From: Wurfbainia villosa
Taxonomy: Eukaryota; Streptophyta; Magnoliopsida; Zingiberales; Zingiberaceae
DNA length: 64,000 nucleotides
Reading direction: 5' to 3'
Assembly (NCBI GenBank): GCA_025175895.1
Contig: CM045990.1
Span: forward strand, 57,165,704-57,229,703
Part shown: positions 21,755-33,008 of the stretch, in pieces
Position numbering within the stretch: the stretch's first letter is position 1
Layout: each line of letters opens with the position of its first letter
Notes under the pieces: generated by a model
What the model was told of the DNA's origin: nothing
Database searches by the model: none
Seen by the model: the letters and a program-made list of their open reading frames with translations, nothing else
Position numbers and translations under genes: made by a program

Positions 21755-24700
21755 TCATCTTAATAGACTCAATTCGGCTTCGGGTAGGGGTTTAGTAAAT
21801 AGGTCTGCCAAGTTAGACTTCGATTCGATGTATTCGAGTTGTATGGCTCCGTTGGCCACATGTTCTCGAATGAAATGGTGTTTGACCTCTATATGTTTGG
21901 TCCTAGAGTGACATATCAGATTCTTAGTAAGATTAATTGAACTAATGTTATCTACGTGAAGTTTAGTATTTGTAAAGTCTAACTTAAAGTCGCGGAGAGT
22001 ATACTTCATCCAAAGAAGCTGAGTGACATACTCACCCATTGCGATGTATTCAGCTTTGGTGGTAGATAAGGCAACACAGTGTTGCTTCATACTGCACCAA
22101 CTTACTAGACTCGAGCTGAGAAGTTGACAACAACCACTCGTACTCTTTCTATCGAGCTTACTACCGGCATAGTCTGAATCGGAGTAGCTGGTTAGTTCAA
22201 ACTCGGTAGATCTAGGGTACCAAATACCGACATTAAGTGTACTCTTTAGATATCTAAGGATACGCTTAACTAGAGTTAGGTGAGACTCCTTGGCACAGGT
22301 TTGGAACCTTGCGCACATACTTACTGCAAATAAGATATCAGGTCGGCTTGCAGTTAAGTAAAGGAGACTGCCTATTACGCTCCTATAGTATTTTAAATCA
22401 ATTGAGTTTCTGATTACATCTTCTTCTATATTCACAATAGTTGTCATTGGGGTATTAATAATTTTAGCGTCTTGCATTCCAAAGCGTTTAATTAATTCCC
22501 TAGTATATTTGCGTTGATGTAGGTATATTTCGTCTTTAGTTTGTTTAATTTGTAGACCTAAGAAGAAACTTAACTCACCTACTAAATTCATTTCAAATTC
22601 ACTTTCCATAAGTGAAATGAACTCATTCAGTAGGATCGAGTTGGTGGTTCCGAAAATAATATCATCTACGTAGATTTGCGCTATGAATATGTCTTTACCT
22701 AAGGTTTTTACGAAAAGGGTTGAGTCAACTACACCTTGGTTAAATCCTTTAGACTTAAGATAAATTGAAAGTCTCTCGTACCAAGCTCGAGGAGCTTGTT
22801 TAAGTCCATAGAGAGCTTTCTTTAACCTAAGGACATGGTCGGGTTTGTCTAAACTTTCGAAACCGGGAGGTTGACTAACATAAATCTCTTCCTTAATGTA
22901 TCCATTTAAGAACACTGACTTCACATCCATTTGAAACAACTTAAATCCTCGATGTGCAACATACGCTAATAGCATTCGAATGGACTCTAATCTAGCTACT
23001 AGGGCATAGGTCTCGTCGTAATCTAAACCTTCAACTTGACTAAACCCTTTAGCGACTAGTCTGACTTTATTTCTAACTACTTCACCTTTATCATCAAGTT
23101 TATTTCTAAACACCCACCTTGTTCCAACAATTGTTTTATCTTTAGGTGGTGATACTAATTCCCATACTTCGTTCTTAGTGAATTGAGCCAGCTCTTCTTG
23201 CATTGCAATAATCCAATTGGGATCAAGAAGAGCTTGGTCAATAGTTTTGGGTTCAATTTTAGAAATCAAGGAGATTTGACTAAGGTTTCTGTATGAGGCT
23301 CTAGTTTGAACTCCTAGACTTGGATCACCTATCACTTGGTCGATAGGATGATTCGTTTGAGTCCTAGTTGGATTTGGGTTTGAGTCTACAACTTGATCAA
23401 TAGGATGACTCGTTTGAGTTCTAGTTTGGTTAGAGTCATCTATCACTTGGTCGATAGAGTGACCTGGTTGACTTAGGTTAGGATTAACACTAGACCTAAT
23501 CTCCGGATCAGAGTTAGGTCTAGTATGAATCGGCTCGCTAATTGGGGTTGTCGAGGGTTTTGTAGGTTTGTGTCCTTCATCAAATACTACATTGATAGTC
23601 TCCTCGACTCTAAGGGTGTCATGGTTATATACTCTATAAGCTCTACTTGTAGTCGAGTATCCTAGAAAGATTCTGATTGTGGTTTTGGATGTAAATTTCC
23701 CTAGGTAATCCTTAGTGTTTAGGATATGTACCTTACACCCAAATACCCTAAAGTACTTGATGTTAGGTATTTTATCGTGATAAATCTCGTATGAGGTCTT
23801 AAGGTGCCTCTTTACCATAAGGATCCTATTTTGGACATAGCATGTCGTACTCATGGGCTTCCGCCCAAAACCTATCGGGTAGGTTATACTCGTTTAACAT
23901 TGTCCTAGTGGCTTCTTGTAGGGTTCTATTTTTGCGTTCTACTAGGTCATTTTGTTGTGGAGTTCTAGGGCAAGAGAACTCATGGTGAAATCCATTTAGG
24001 TTACAGAATTCTGTAAACCTATGGTTCTCGAATTCACCACCATGATCAGTCCTAAGTCTTTTGATTTTAATGCTTTGTTGATTTTCTATTAATTTAAATA
24101 GGTTGATTAATTGATCTAGGGTATCACTTTTGTGTTTGATGAACCTAACCCAAGTAAATCTAGAATAGTCATAAATTATAACTAAGCAGAATTTACTTCC
24201 ATTAAGTGACTTAGCTCCGTGTGAATCAAATAGATCCATGTGTAAGAGCTCAAGCACACTTTTGGTTCATTCTTGATTAGTTAGTTGATGTTGTGTCCTA
24301 GATTGTTTACCTTGTTGACAAGCATTACATATTTTATTATCCAAGTTATTGAGGTTAGGCAAACCTCTGACTAAGTCACTCTGACTTATCTTGTGGATGA
24401 GTCTTGGGTGTGAGTGATCGAGTCGTCGGTGCCACAACCATGATTCCTCTTGCCGTGTCATAAGACACTTAGTTGAGGAGTTAGTTAAGTTAATAGTATA
24501 AATATTGTTATTTCTAGTTCTCTTAAGAATTGTTTTAGAAGTTTCATTTATATTAATTACGCATTCATTTTCTAGAAATATGACCTTATAGTTATTATCA
24601 CACAATTGGCTTACACTAAGTAAATTATATTGAAAATTTTCTACTAATAAAATATTTTGAATAACAAAATTTGAGTTGAGCTCAATATCACCTGATCCGA

Positions 24701-24824
24701 TGATTTTGAGCTTGCCGTTATTTCCGAAGGCTACCGATCCTTGTCGTTTGAATCGAAGCTTCGAAAACTTGAGTTGATCCCCTGGCCATGTGTCGAGTAA
24801 ACCATCGCCCAACATCCATTGATC
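21755..24824 (-). pseudogene. pol of F-aut: protease remnant, integrase, RT and RNase H
   Basis: The polyprotein that would make the enzymes for reverse transcription and integration. Copia order is seen. (1) Protease remnant around 24815: the expected D-S/T-G motif is scrambled (WMLGDGLLDTW). (2) Integrase with the zinc-binding WHRRLDHSH...CNACQQG part, then a TGA at 24267-24269, then catalytic residues in HMDLFDSHG, RTDHGGEFEN and LVERKNRTLQE. (3) A frameshift near 23855. (4) An open 699-codon frame (21755-23854) with IFLGYSTTSRAYRVYN, RT motifs QMDVKSVFLNG and YVDDIIFGTTN, and RNase H motifs YSDSDYAG, KAEYIAM and HVDNISSINL. RT wording such as FFLGLQIKQ is Sirevirus-like. RT and RNase H look intact; protease is not, so the element is probably dead. 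Confidence 0.92.
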
Positions 24825-25398
24825 CTACACGCAAGGTAGTTGGATCGGATATTGGATTTATTAAAGATTGGTTGAAGATTATTAACCTAAATCATCTCAC
24901 TCATGTCTACATGATCAAACATGTTAACACTATATGTTCTTATGAGATGACTTCCAATTTTACTTGATTTAAATTTAATGACTTGAACACTTGTCAACCT
25001 TGCGTTAGATTCGAATTTGACCTTAGGCTCATCAAGTCACCTTTTCAATATCATGGCTTCCAGGTCGTGGCGAGGCACAGAGGCCTTCTTTGATCGGAAC
25101 AACGACCACTTCCTTAGACAAAGCCATTTTCAAGAAAATAGAGACTTGACTTACCTAAGACCACTTCCTGGTCTAACTAGTCTAGGATACGGCGAGGTAG
25201 CTTCAGCTAGTTCCGCTCGGTCAAGTGCACCGAACTGATATGCCTTATCTAGCCCAAATACACAAGACTCCGCTTTCCTAGCGTACTATCATCTCGCCGT
25301 GTCCTGGTACTATGTTATCAAGTATTGATGAGTTATAGTCTTATCTAACCATTCTAAAAAGGAAAATCAAACTAAATAAAAACCTAAGCATGCAATTT
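24825..25398 (-). other. gag-pol spacer of F-aut, non-coding
   Basis: No open frame links gag to the protease remnant; a TAG lies just upstream of the protease. The segment 25190-25398 resembles the post-gag region of F-na (17640-17830), so both elements share sequence here before F-na loses pol. Confidence 0.6.
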
Positions 25399-27036
25399 CT
25401 AAGTTAAAACACAAACAAGTTTCGTACTAGCTCCCCCTGGACCGTTGAATCGATTCGGTCTCTCCACATAGTGGATTTGGTCCTTGGGAACCCAGTACTG
25501 GTTCGATCCTAAGTTTGAAATCAAGGTGGTCTTAGGGACCCATGCATGGACACATTTTTTATGTCGATTTACAATCGACATATATGACTTGTTGGTCGTA
25601 TTTGAGCTAAACCCTAGTCCGGTCTTGTTGTACATGGCCCTTTGCGATCCAAGTAGGAGGTCAAGTCCTTTGGATCCCAAAGCAAACCTTTTCAACGTGT
25701 TCCTAAGATCTTCGACTTGACTATTCAAGAGTGAGTTCTCAACTTCGAGTTTTTCAACCCGAATTGAGTCCTCCTCTTGAACTCGACTAGTCGAAGAGGT
25801 TAGGGAGACCTCGTGTTTGAGGAGTTTAACTTCCTCAACCAGGGTCTCGACCTTGGACTCAGACTTAGCTAATTTTTTAGTTAAAAACTTAATTGCACTA
25901 TAAAGTGTACTAATGAGGGATCGATTTACCTTGAGTATATCTTTTGAACCGGATGTGTATCCGTGGCTTGTCTTGAATAGTGCTTCGCAGTCCGACTCGT
26001 CTTCAGTTTCCGATTCAAGTTCCAGTTCCGACTCCGTCTTCGATTCCACCGGTTTAGCCATGAGAACACGATCATTATCTTCTTCCTCGGATGCTTCTTC
26101 CCAAGTAGCGTTGAGTGCCTTTTTGTGTTTTGGTGCTTTGCTCTTGAGTTTTGGGCATTCGGACTTGATATGTCCAAACCTGTTGCATTCATAGCATCTA
26201 ATATTTGAACTTTTAGTCTTACCTTCGTTGGGTCGAGTGACGGTTCATTTTCGGCCCTTGACTATCCTCCAAACTAGGTTGACTAGTTCGGCCTCCATTT
26301 CCGAGTCGACCTCCAAATCAGACTCATCCTCTTCTTCCTTTAGGGGTGGCTTGCTTACGATTTTCTTCCTTGAACCTGCAAAAAGTGTTATACCCTTCTC
26401 GGGTTCCGAGTTAGACTGCTCATGAAGTTCAAAATCAGAAAATAATTCATCTAACCTAAGTTTCGAAAGATCCTTGGAGACCTTGTAGGCATCGACCATG
26501 GATGCCCATAAGGTAGTCCTCGGAAAGGAGTTAAGAACATACCTTATAAGGTCGCGGTTTTCGACCTTTTGCCCGATTGCGTGTAGATTGTTGACTATGT
26601 CTTGAACGCGGGCGTGAAGTTGCGTCACGGACTCATGTTCCTGTATTTTTAGATTATATAGTTTATTAAATAAAAGATCTCGCTTACATACCTTGGCTTC
26701 GTCGGTCCCTTCGTGTAGCTCCACTAGCTTTGTCCAAAGGTCCTTTGCGCTGATGAAGGGGCTGACGCGATTTAGTTCCTCCTTGGACAAACCGCATTGG
26801 AGGATTTGAGTTGCCTTGGCGTCGGCTTCGACTTGTCGTTTTGTCACAATGGTCCATTGGTCATAATCCAAGGATTCACCCACTTCGTTAGTCGGAAGTG
26901 TGAAACCTGTTTGGATTATGATCCACATCTCGATTTGGGTTTTGAGAAAGCATTCCATCCGACCCTTCCAATAACGGAAGTCATCTCCATTGTAAAACGG
27001 AGGTCGGACGGTGCTAAAACCCTCGAGATGGGCCAT
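25399..27036 (-). pseudogene. gag of F-aut, one frameshift
   Basis: Gag of the autonomous F element; ATG at 27036 (MAHLEGFSTVRPPFYNGDD). A 263-codon first frame (27036-26245) covers YWKGRMECFLKTQ, the UBN2-like region and an acidic tail. A frameshift near 26245 moves the rest to another frame, where the zinc knuckle CYECNRFGHIKSEC is intact at 26196-26155. A Ser/Glu tract, coiled-coil region (LVEEVKLLKHE) and C-terminus GGASTKLVCVLT follow. A single frameshift is the only break seen, so this is the least decayed F gag here and the best model for F-na and H. Confidence 0.9.
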
Positions 27037-27240
27037 TAAAACAAAAGAAACAAGGAGATGAAGACGAAAAACCTAGCAACGACAAAAACACACGAAAATG
27101 TACCAAGACTCGCATCTTGGATTAGTAGTGCGAGAGAAAAACTAACCAAATAAAATAAATATAGAATAAACAGAATTAAAAAAGAAAAAAAATCTGTAAA
27201 AAGCTAGATCAGTGGTTTCACCAAATCTTAGCAACCCCCG

Positions 27241-27254
27241 GCTCTGATACCAAT
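27241..27254 (-). other. primer-binding site of F-aut
   Basis: GCTCTGATACCAAT on the plus strand, that is ATTGGTATCAGAGC on the minus strand, next to the 5' LTR. Confidence 0.9.
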
Positions 27255-28356
27255 TGTTGGATCGAAGCGGATCGCTAGAGGGGGGGTGAATAGCGATAAA
27301 ACTTTTTTTTCTGTCGTATTCGTATCAAAACAATTAAGTGCAGCGGAAAGATAAATGAAACAATAAAAGAGACAAGATATTTTTTACTTGGTTCATAGCC
27401 TTCGTCTACTACTCCAAGGCCCTAGTGGTCCTTGACCACGCACGGAGGGCAAAACACTAAAGAACTCCTCCTCGTTAGAGGTAGGAGTTAATCGATACAA
27501 GAACACAAAAAGCTTGAGGTAGAGGGACACTCCCCCTCTCCTCGTTACGATAGAAAAGCTTCGAAAAAGTAAAGAAACAACTGATATAAAGCTTATACCG
27601 ACGTAGAAAACAGTAAAATAAATTAAACCTAGACGTCGGAGAAGAAGCACTTCATTGTCGGAGAGTTGTAGCTTTGTGGAGGCTTTTGGAAGCTTAGAAT
27701 TGATGAAGAAACCCTAGGATAGACCCTCCTTTTATAGCCTTTGAGCACCTTTTCGAGAGGAACCCTAGCCAATCACATTTGAGCACCACTCCCCTTGAAA
27801 TGATGTGATAATCCTTGACTCCTCGAAGCTGATCATTAACCATCATCTCATCGATGGCCATCATCGATCGATGGTGCATCAATCGAATCCGACCACCGCA
27901 ATCGATGATTGACGATGGCAATGAGTCCTCCAAGTCGGGCAAGTGATACTATTGAAATGATATGATAGCTAAGAAATAACATTATTTCGACGGCCTCCGA
28001 CCGTCCGATCTCGACCTAGACCACCTATGAGATGTCTTGGGTCGGATCTACGCTTAAGTCAATCCCCATAAAGAGGATACGACCTCACTTACACTCGCAT
28101 ACACACGATCTTACCTCGATACTTACTGTGTCTCTTTTGCTTTCGGCCTTCCACTCAATTCCTTTGGCTCTCTCTGAAGTCACTCGAGTGTTGCCCGACC
28201 ACCGCAGCTTCCTCCGGGTGTTGCTAGCCTTCAGCTCCAGCTATAGTAATTTTCTACACACTCAATTCAGCTCGTGAGATAACAACATGAGCTTAACTTT
28301 GTATCGTTTTCTATAATCAAAACTCAGGTTCGACTTAGGTGCCTACTGCACCAACA
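27255..28356 (-). mobile_element. 5' LTR of F-aut
   Basis: 1102 bp. It closely matches 19698-20806 except at about 27838-27960, where the GTCGAC palindromes of the partner LTR are replaced by CGATCG/ATCGAT-like text. It drives minus-strand transcription (TATAAAAGG near 27730). Confidence 0.9.
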
Positions 28357-28401
28357 ACGCTCGCTATTCACCCCCCTTTAGCGATGCTTCTCGATCCAAC
28401 A
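28357..28401 (+). mobile_element. 3' LTR of F-na, last 45 bp
   Basis: ACGCTCGCTATTC...GATCCAACA continues the LTR interrupted at 19697. It includes the TSD copy and the U5 motif with a C run, and it ends at 28401, next to AGCAT. Confidence 0.88.
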
Positions 28402-28650
28402 AGCATGACAAAGCCGACGGAAGCACTTGAAGGCTAGTGCAAAGGGTGAGGAGTCATGAACTTGAACCAAGGGCGTGAGGTTGATGGAAGTGGCTTGAAG
28501 GCTTAGGTCTAGGCTAAGAGTACCCAATGGCATGACAAAGTCGATGGAAGAACTTGAAGGCTAGGGTGAATAGTGAAGGAGTCGTAGAGGACTCGGATGG
28601 ACCCTGAGGGAGTGAGGCTGACAGAAGTAGCTTGAAGGCTTAGGTCTAAG
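28402..28650. repeat. imperfect tandem duplication, unit about 127 bp
   Basis: GCATGACAAAGCCGACGGAA near 28403 recurs as GCATGACAAAGTCGATGGAA near 28530. Both are followed by ACTTGAAGGCTAG and later by GCTTGAAGGCTTAGGTCTA. Confidence 0.75.
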
Positions 28651-29547
28651 CCAAGGGTAATTATCAAGTATGAGGAGATCATACTTGGGTTAAACCTCAA
28701 TTTTGAGGTGTACCAATTGACTAATGGCATTAGCCAGAAGATTGGTCAAGTGCTCAGCGCTCGGGGTCTCAAACGACTCAGAAATGGATCGGGTTATGAC
28801 TCAGATCGGGTCGAGTAGTCGATCGAGACTCGATCACGACCTATGGCCTGACAATGACTAGTGGCTTACACCATTCAACTGGCCACTAGCAATCTATTGC
28901 TAGGGTTGAGCAGTCGACTAGCCTTAAGTGGATAGAGCACATAATGTTTTAGAGTCGACTACTAGCCCATGGCAATCGACTGATGGCTATGGCAGTCAAC
29001 TGCTGGGTCAGGACAGTCGACTGATCGGGCACTTTCTAACATGGATTAGTCTGTTGTGAGACAACAGATAAGTGGGCAATCGACTGCTTGGTAGAAATCA
29101 ATTTGAGTTGTAGTTTTATAAGGAGACTTTATTGGAGGATGAAGGTGTTAGTTCTTGGAGTTTTTAAAGGAGAATAGTTGTTGCTTTCCAGACTTTTAAA
29201 ACCTTTCAAAGCAACTAAATCATCAAGAAAGAAAATCTCACTTCTTGTTAAGTGTTTTAGTTCTTTGTTTTGTATTTGGTTGTTTGCTTATTGTGTAAGC
29301 TCTTATAAGGAGTTTCTCCACCTCTGGTGTCATACCGAGAAGGAGAGGTTTTAGTAGGTGTATATCACTAGAGTTTGGTCGTGGAGTATGAACTACGGCT
29401 CCAAACCACGTAAAAATGGTGTTGTGATTGTGTGTTGCTTATCTTTGTATTTGTATTCTGCTGCGTATAATGTTTTGTAGACGACCATAATTGAATGAGA
29501 AATCGCTATTCACCCCCCCCCTTTAGAACCACCAGAAGGTCCTAACA
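28402..29547 (+). mobile_element. 5' LTR of element C, second part
   Basis: Continues from 14554 after removal of F-na. It ends GGTCCTAACA at 29547, before the primer-binding site. It contains an imperfect tandem duplication (28402-28650), GTCGAC-type palindromes around 28910-29040, a TATA-like TTTTATAAGG near 29115, and the U5 motif near 29503-29524. Confidence 0.78.
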
Positions 29548-29560
29548 AGTGGTATCAGAG
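29548..29560 (+). other. primer-binding site of element C
   Basis: AGTGGTATCAGAG directly after the LTR end. The bases after it differ from the usual CC (TG here), fitting decay. Confidence 0.82.
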
Positions 29561-31023
29561 TGAGGCTGCTCTTCAAGGACTAACTGCCACGAGAGTAAGT
29601 TCTAGAGGAAAATGGAGCCAAGTGATGGATTCGGCTATGACACCCGGATTCCTCCACCATTCAAACAAGAAGATTTTTTGACATGGAGCATGAGGATGGA
29701 AACATTCCTTAAGATGGACATCGAGCAATGGTTCATCCTAATGGATGAGTTCGAAGCTCCAAGGAGCAAAAAGGGAGGAGTCCTCAAGATGAAGAAATAG
29801 ACCGAGGAACAACTCCAAAAATTCGAGACAAACATTAATGTAATTGAAATGATAATAAATTTAATACCTAATGATATCTTTCTAGGATAGGTGATTATAA
29901 GGATGCAAGGGAGCTATGGAGCAAGCTAGCCAAGCTCCATGAAGATCTCTCATCAGCACAAGATAAGCAGGAATCAAAGAAAGAAAACTCATCGCCTTAA
30001 GAGCTTAAAGAGTTGGTCATTGAGAGGTGTTCAACATCCGAAGTCGAGGAGATTGAAGAAGCCTTTACCTCTAGGATTGAGGGGGAGGATAAGCAACCAA
30101 CATCGCAGTTAGTGCAAGAGAAGACCTCAACCTTTGGAGTCGAAGAACAAGTTCAAGTTTCCCCTATAGGTAACTCAAGCATAATTCATAAAGATAAAAA
30201 TCATATAATATGCTTTGAGTTTAGGGAACAAGATCACTACAAGAGCAAGTGCCCTAGGAGAATCAAGAAGAAGGCATAAGTAGTGCCAAAGGCTCAAGTG
30301 ACACAAAAGCTCAAGGAAGCCGAAGCTCAAATTCACAAGAGCAAGGAGCACATAGTGTGCTTCTGGTGTCAACAAAAGGGTCATTATTGGAGCCAATGCC
30401 CTAGGGGGGAGACACCCAACCAAGGGCAAAGGAGAGAGTTCAAATGTAGGGGGAGCTTCTATGGTAAGGCCTATGGTATCATTTAAAAATTTTCTTTCTA
30501 TTGTTCATTATAAAAGTCATGATAGAAATAAATTTTATCAATTACATGCTCAACAACATGAAAATAGGATTAAGAAGAATTCTAGATCAACTACCTCTAA
30601 AACTACATTACCTAAGGAGAACCCTAGAGATAACCATGAAAAGAACAACCGAGGCAATATCTCAAGAAAACTAGACACATGCCTAGGAAGAAAAAGAATG
30701 CCCAAAGAAATAATGGGAAATCAAAAATTAAGAAACTAGAGGTGGAAAATCCAGCCTTGAGGTCAAAGCTTGAGAATTTGAAAAAGACCCTAAAAGGATG
30801 GAAACTATGTTTAATGGGTCAAATGGACAAAAATCAAGTTGTAGGAGGCAAGAATCATTTAAGGACAAGAAGGGTTTGGGTTACAAGCCTAAGTCTAAAA
30901 AAATCAAGCCTTCTTACCATAGTGCTCCATATAGCTATGGAACTAGTCCTAGGTCTTGGAAAGCCATGGTCACAAGGGAAGTCATCCCTAGAGTTGACCA
31001 TGGTAAGAGTTAAGTGACTAAGG

Positions 31024-32858
31024 TGTTAGTGAAAGCCCTAGAGCCAATCATATGATGATTGTTGTATGGACTTTATTGTATCATATTCCTATTTATAAAG
31101 GCATGGTTATTATATTTACTTGTATTGGTGCCAAATAACTAAATATAATAATGTCCTTGAGTAGTAGGTTCTTATCTATATCAATCGATTGGTTGAATCG
31201 ATAATGAGATGATATAGAGAACACTACTCTTAATCATTCCTAGTCGAGTATTAACATTCAGGGACAATGTTAATGCATAGAGACTAGCATGTAGGTCAAC
31301 AAGATGACTTGATCTCACAAGTCATGGATATGAGATATCAAGTTGACACATGGGTATGCATTGGAGAATGTATACTGAATGACCCGCCATGGAAAGTATC
31401 ATGGATCGTTATATGAGTGTCATATACTTTCTCATGTGGCTATTAGTATGACTATTAGTCCTTAGACCTGAAGTCACCATGGTTCTCTACATAAGGAGTT
31501 GCATACTTTGGCTTCGTCAAACGTCACTCGTAAATGGGTGGACTATAAAGGCGATTACTGGGTATGTAACAAATTATGCGGAGGGATATGAGTGATGTAG
31601 ATGGGATCTATCCCTCCTATATGACGGGAGTGACATCGATATTCTTGATAGAGTGAGACCACGAAGTGCATGGCCATGCCCAAATGAGTCAATATGAGAT
31701 ATTGAGCTCATTTGATTAGAGTGAGTCTACTTGGAGATCAAGATTTAGATTGTACCGAGGATGACACGGTCTATGCCTCGATTGGTCAATCTAGATGTCA
31801 AGGATAGAGGGACATTGTCACATATTGTGAGAGTCACAATTAGTAGTCACAAAGGTGATGTTGGAGCTCAACATTCTTGTAACTTGGGTAGCAATGATGT
31901 GTTGCTAGATACCGCTCATTGCTTATGTTCCTAAATCGGTTTAGGGACATTGCCAACGTTACAAGAACCTATAGGGTCACACACATAAGAGCAATTAGAT
32001 GGAGATTAGGTTCATATGATGAACCATGAGGATTAGGTTCATGGGATGAACCAAATTGGATTAAGAGTAATCCAAATTAGACTAATTGAGTTAGACTCAA
32101 GTTGATTCAAGTGTTGAATGAGTCTAATTGAGATTTGATTCATCAAATCAATTTAAATTAATGAATAGAGATTCATTATATTAAATTGACTTGAGTCAAG
32201 TGGTTAGATTTGATCAACCATGGGAGATTAGAGGTCAAGTTTGACTTGACTTGAGAGGGAAGATGAAAGGTCAAGTTTGACTTGACCAAATGCCATGTCA
32301 TGATGATGACTAGGCGTGGCCGGCCAATGATGATGCTCCACATCATCATTGACTTTGTCAATTGGTGCCACCTCATGAGGGAGACCAAGGGACATGGGAG
32401 TTACATGCATGCATGTAACTCCCTCTCCTTGAAGTGGCCGGCCACTTTAGGGGTTTCATGAGGTGAATTCATTTGATGAGTTACTCTCATTACTTCATCT
32501 TCAACCTTGGAACCTTTCCTCTCAAGCTCTCCCTCTCCCATCCCTCTCTTTGGCCGAAATTCCTAAGGGAGTGCTAGCACACTCTAAGGCATTTCTCTCC
32601 ACCTATTGCTTGTGTGGATACCATAGAGGAGTGTGCACTTGACACTCTCGAGTTCCGGCGGACTTTTGGACGAGCGGGATAAGCGAAGGGCGTCGCTACG
32701 AGGGTAACGTTCTAACCTCTTAGATCTAAGGTAGATCTAGGATTTTTGTAAGCACATACATGTAATTATAATTTTATACTTCGCACGGATCCGTGGCCGG
32801 GGCTTCCGAGGTTTCCGCAACGCAAAAAGCGGTTTTTGCGGCTCGGAAAAACCCAACA
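31024..32858 (+). mobile_element. solo E-family LTR with perfect TSD TAAGG
   Basis: 1835 bp, TGTTAGTGAAAGCC...AAACCCAACA. It is flanked by TAAGG at 31019-31023 and 32859-32863. Its order matches the E fragment at 10136-11599. The family was not assigned beyond an LTR retrotransposon; the tidy termini, TSD and re-joining of gag text around it support an insertion followed by LTR-LTR recombination. Confidence 0.9.
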
Positions 32859-33008
32859 TAAGGTTTCAAAGAAATCTAGGAAAGTCACTAAGAAGGTTGC
32901 AAGGGAAGATATCCCTAGGATTAACCTTAATGAGACCACAATGACCAAGGCTTCCAAGCCTAGGAGGGTCATTAGAAAGGTACTAAGGGAGATTATTGAA
33001 GGGAAAGT

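Larger units (their letters stand above)
19698..28356 (-). mobile_element. F-aut: autonomous Sirevirus-like Copia element, degenerate
   Basis: 8659 bp. 5' LTR 27255-28356, gag 27036-25399, pol 24824-21755, 3' non-coding region and 3' LTR 20806-19698, all on the minus strand. The TSD is ACACT (19693-19697) and ACGCT (28357-28361), one mismatch. Its LTRs, gag and non-coding parts are homologous to F-na, so this looks like an autonomous relative inside its non-autonomous derivative. No env-like frame follows pol. Confidence 0.92.
14555..28401 (+). mobile_element. F-na: gag-only element with F-aut nested in its 3' LTR
   Basis: 5' LTR 14555-15613, gag 16107-17638, 3' non-coding region, and 3' LTR 18668-19697 continued at 28357-28401. 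Its TSD is AACAT (14550-14554) and AGCAT (28402-28406), one mismatch. Without F-aut it is about 5.2 kb. No protease, integrase or RT sequence lies between gag and the 3' LTR. Confidence 0.85.

Noticed and set aside
21755..24824. Endogenous pararetrovirus (caulimovirid)
   Set aside because: Integrase precedes RT, LTRs and TSD are present, and no movement protein is seen; this is Copia order.
29635..29835. Minus-strand frame opposite the start of C gag
   Set aside because: Shadow of the gag reading frame; no independent support.
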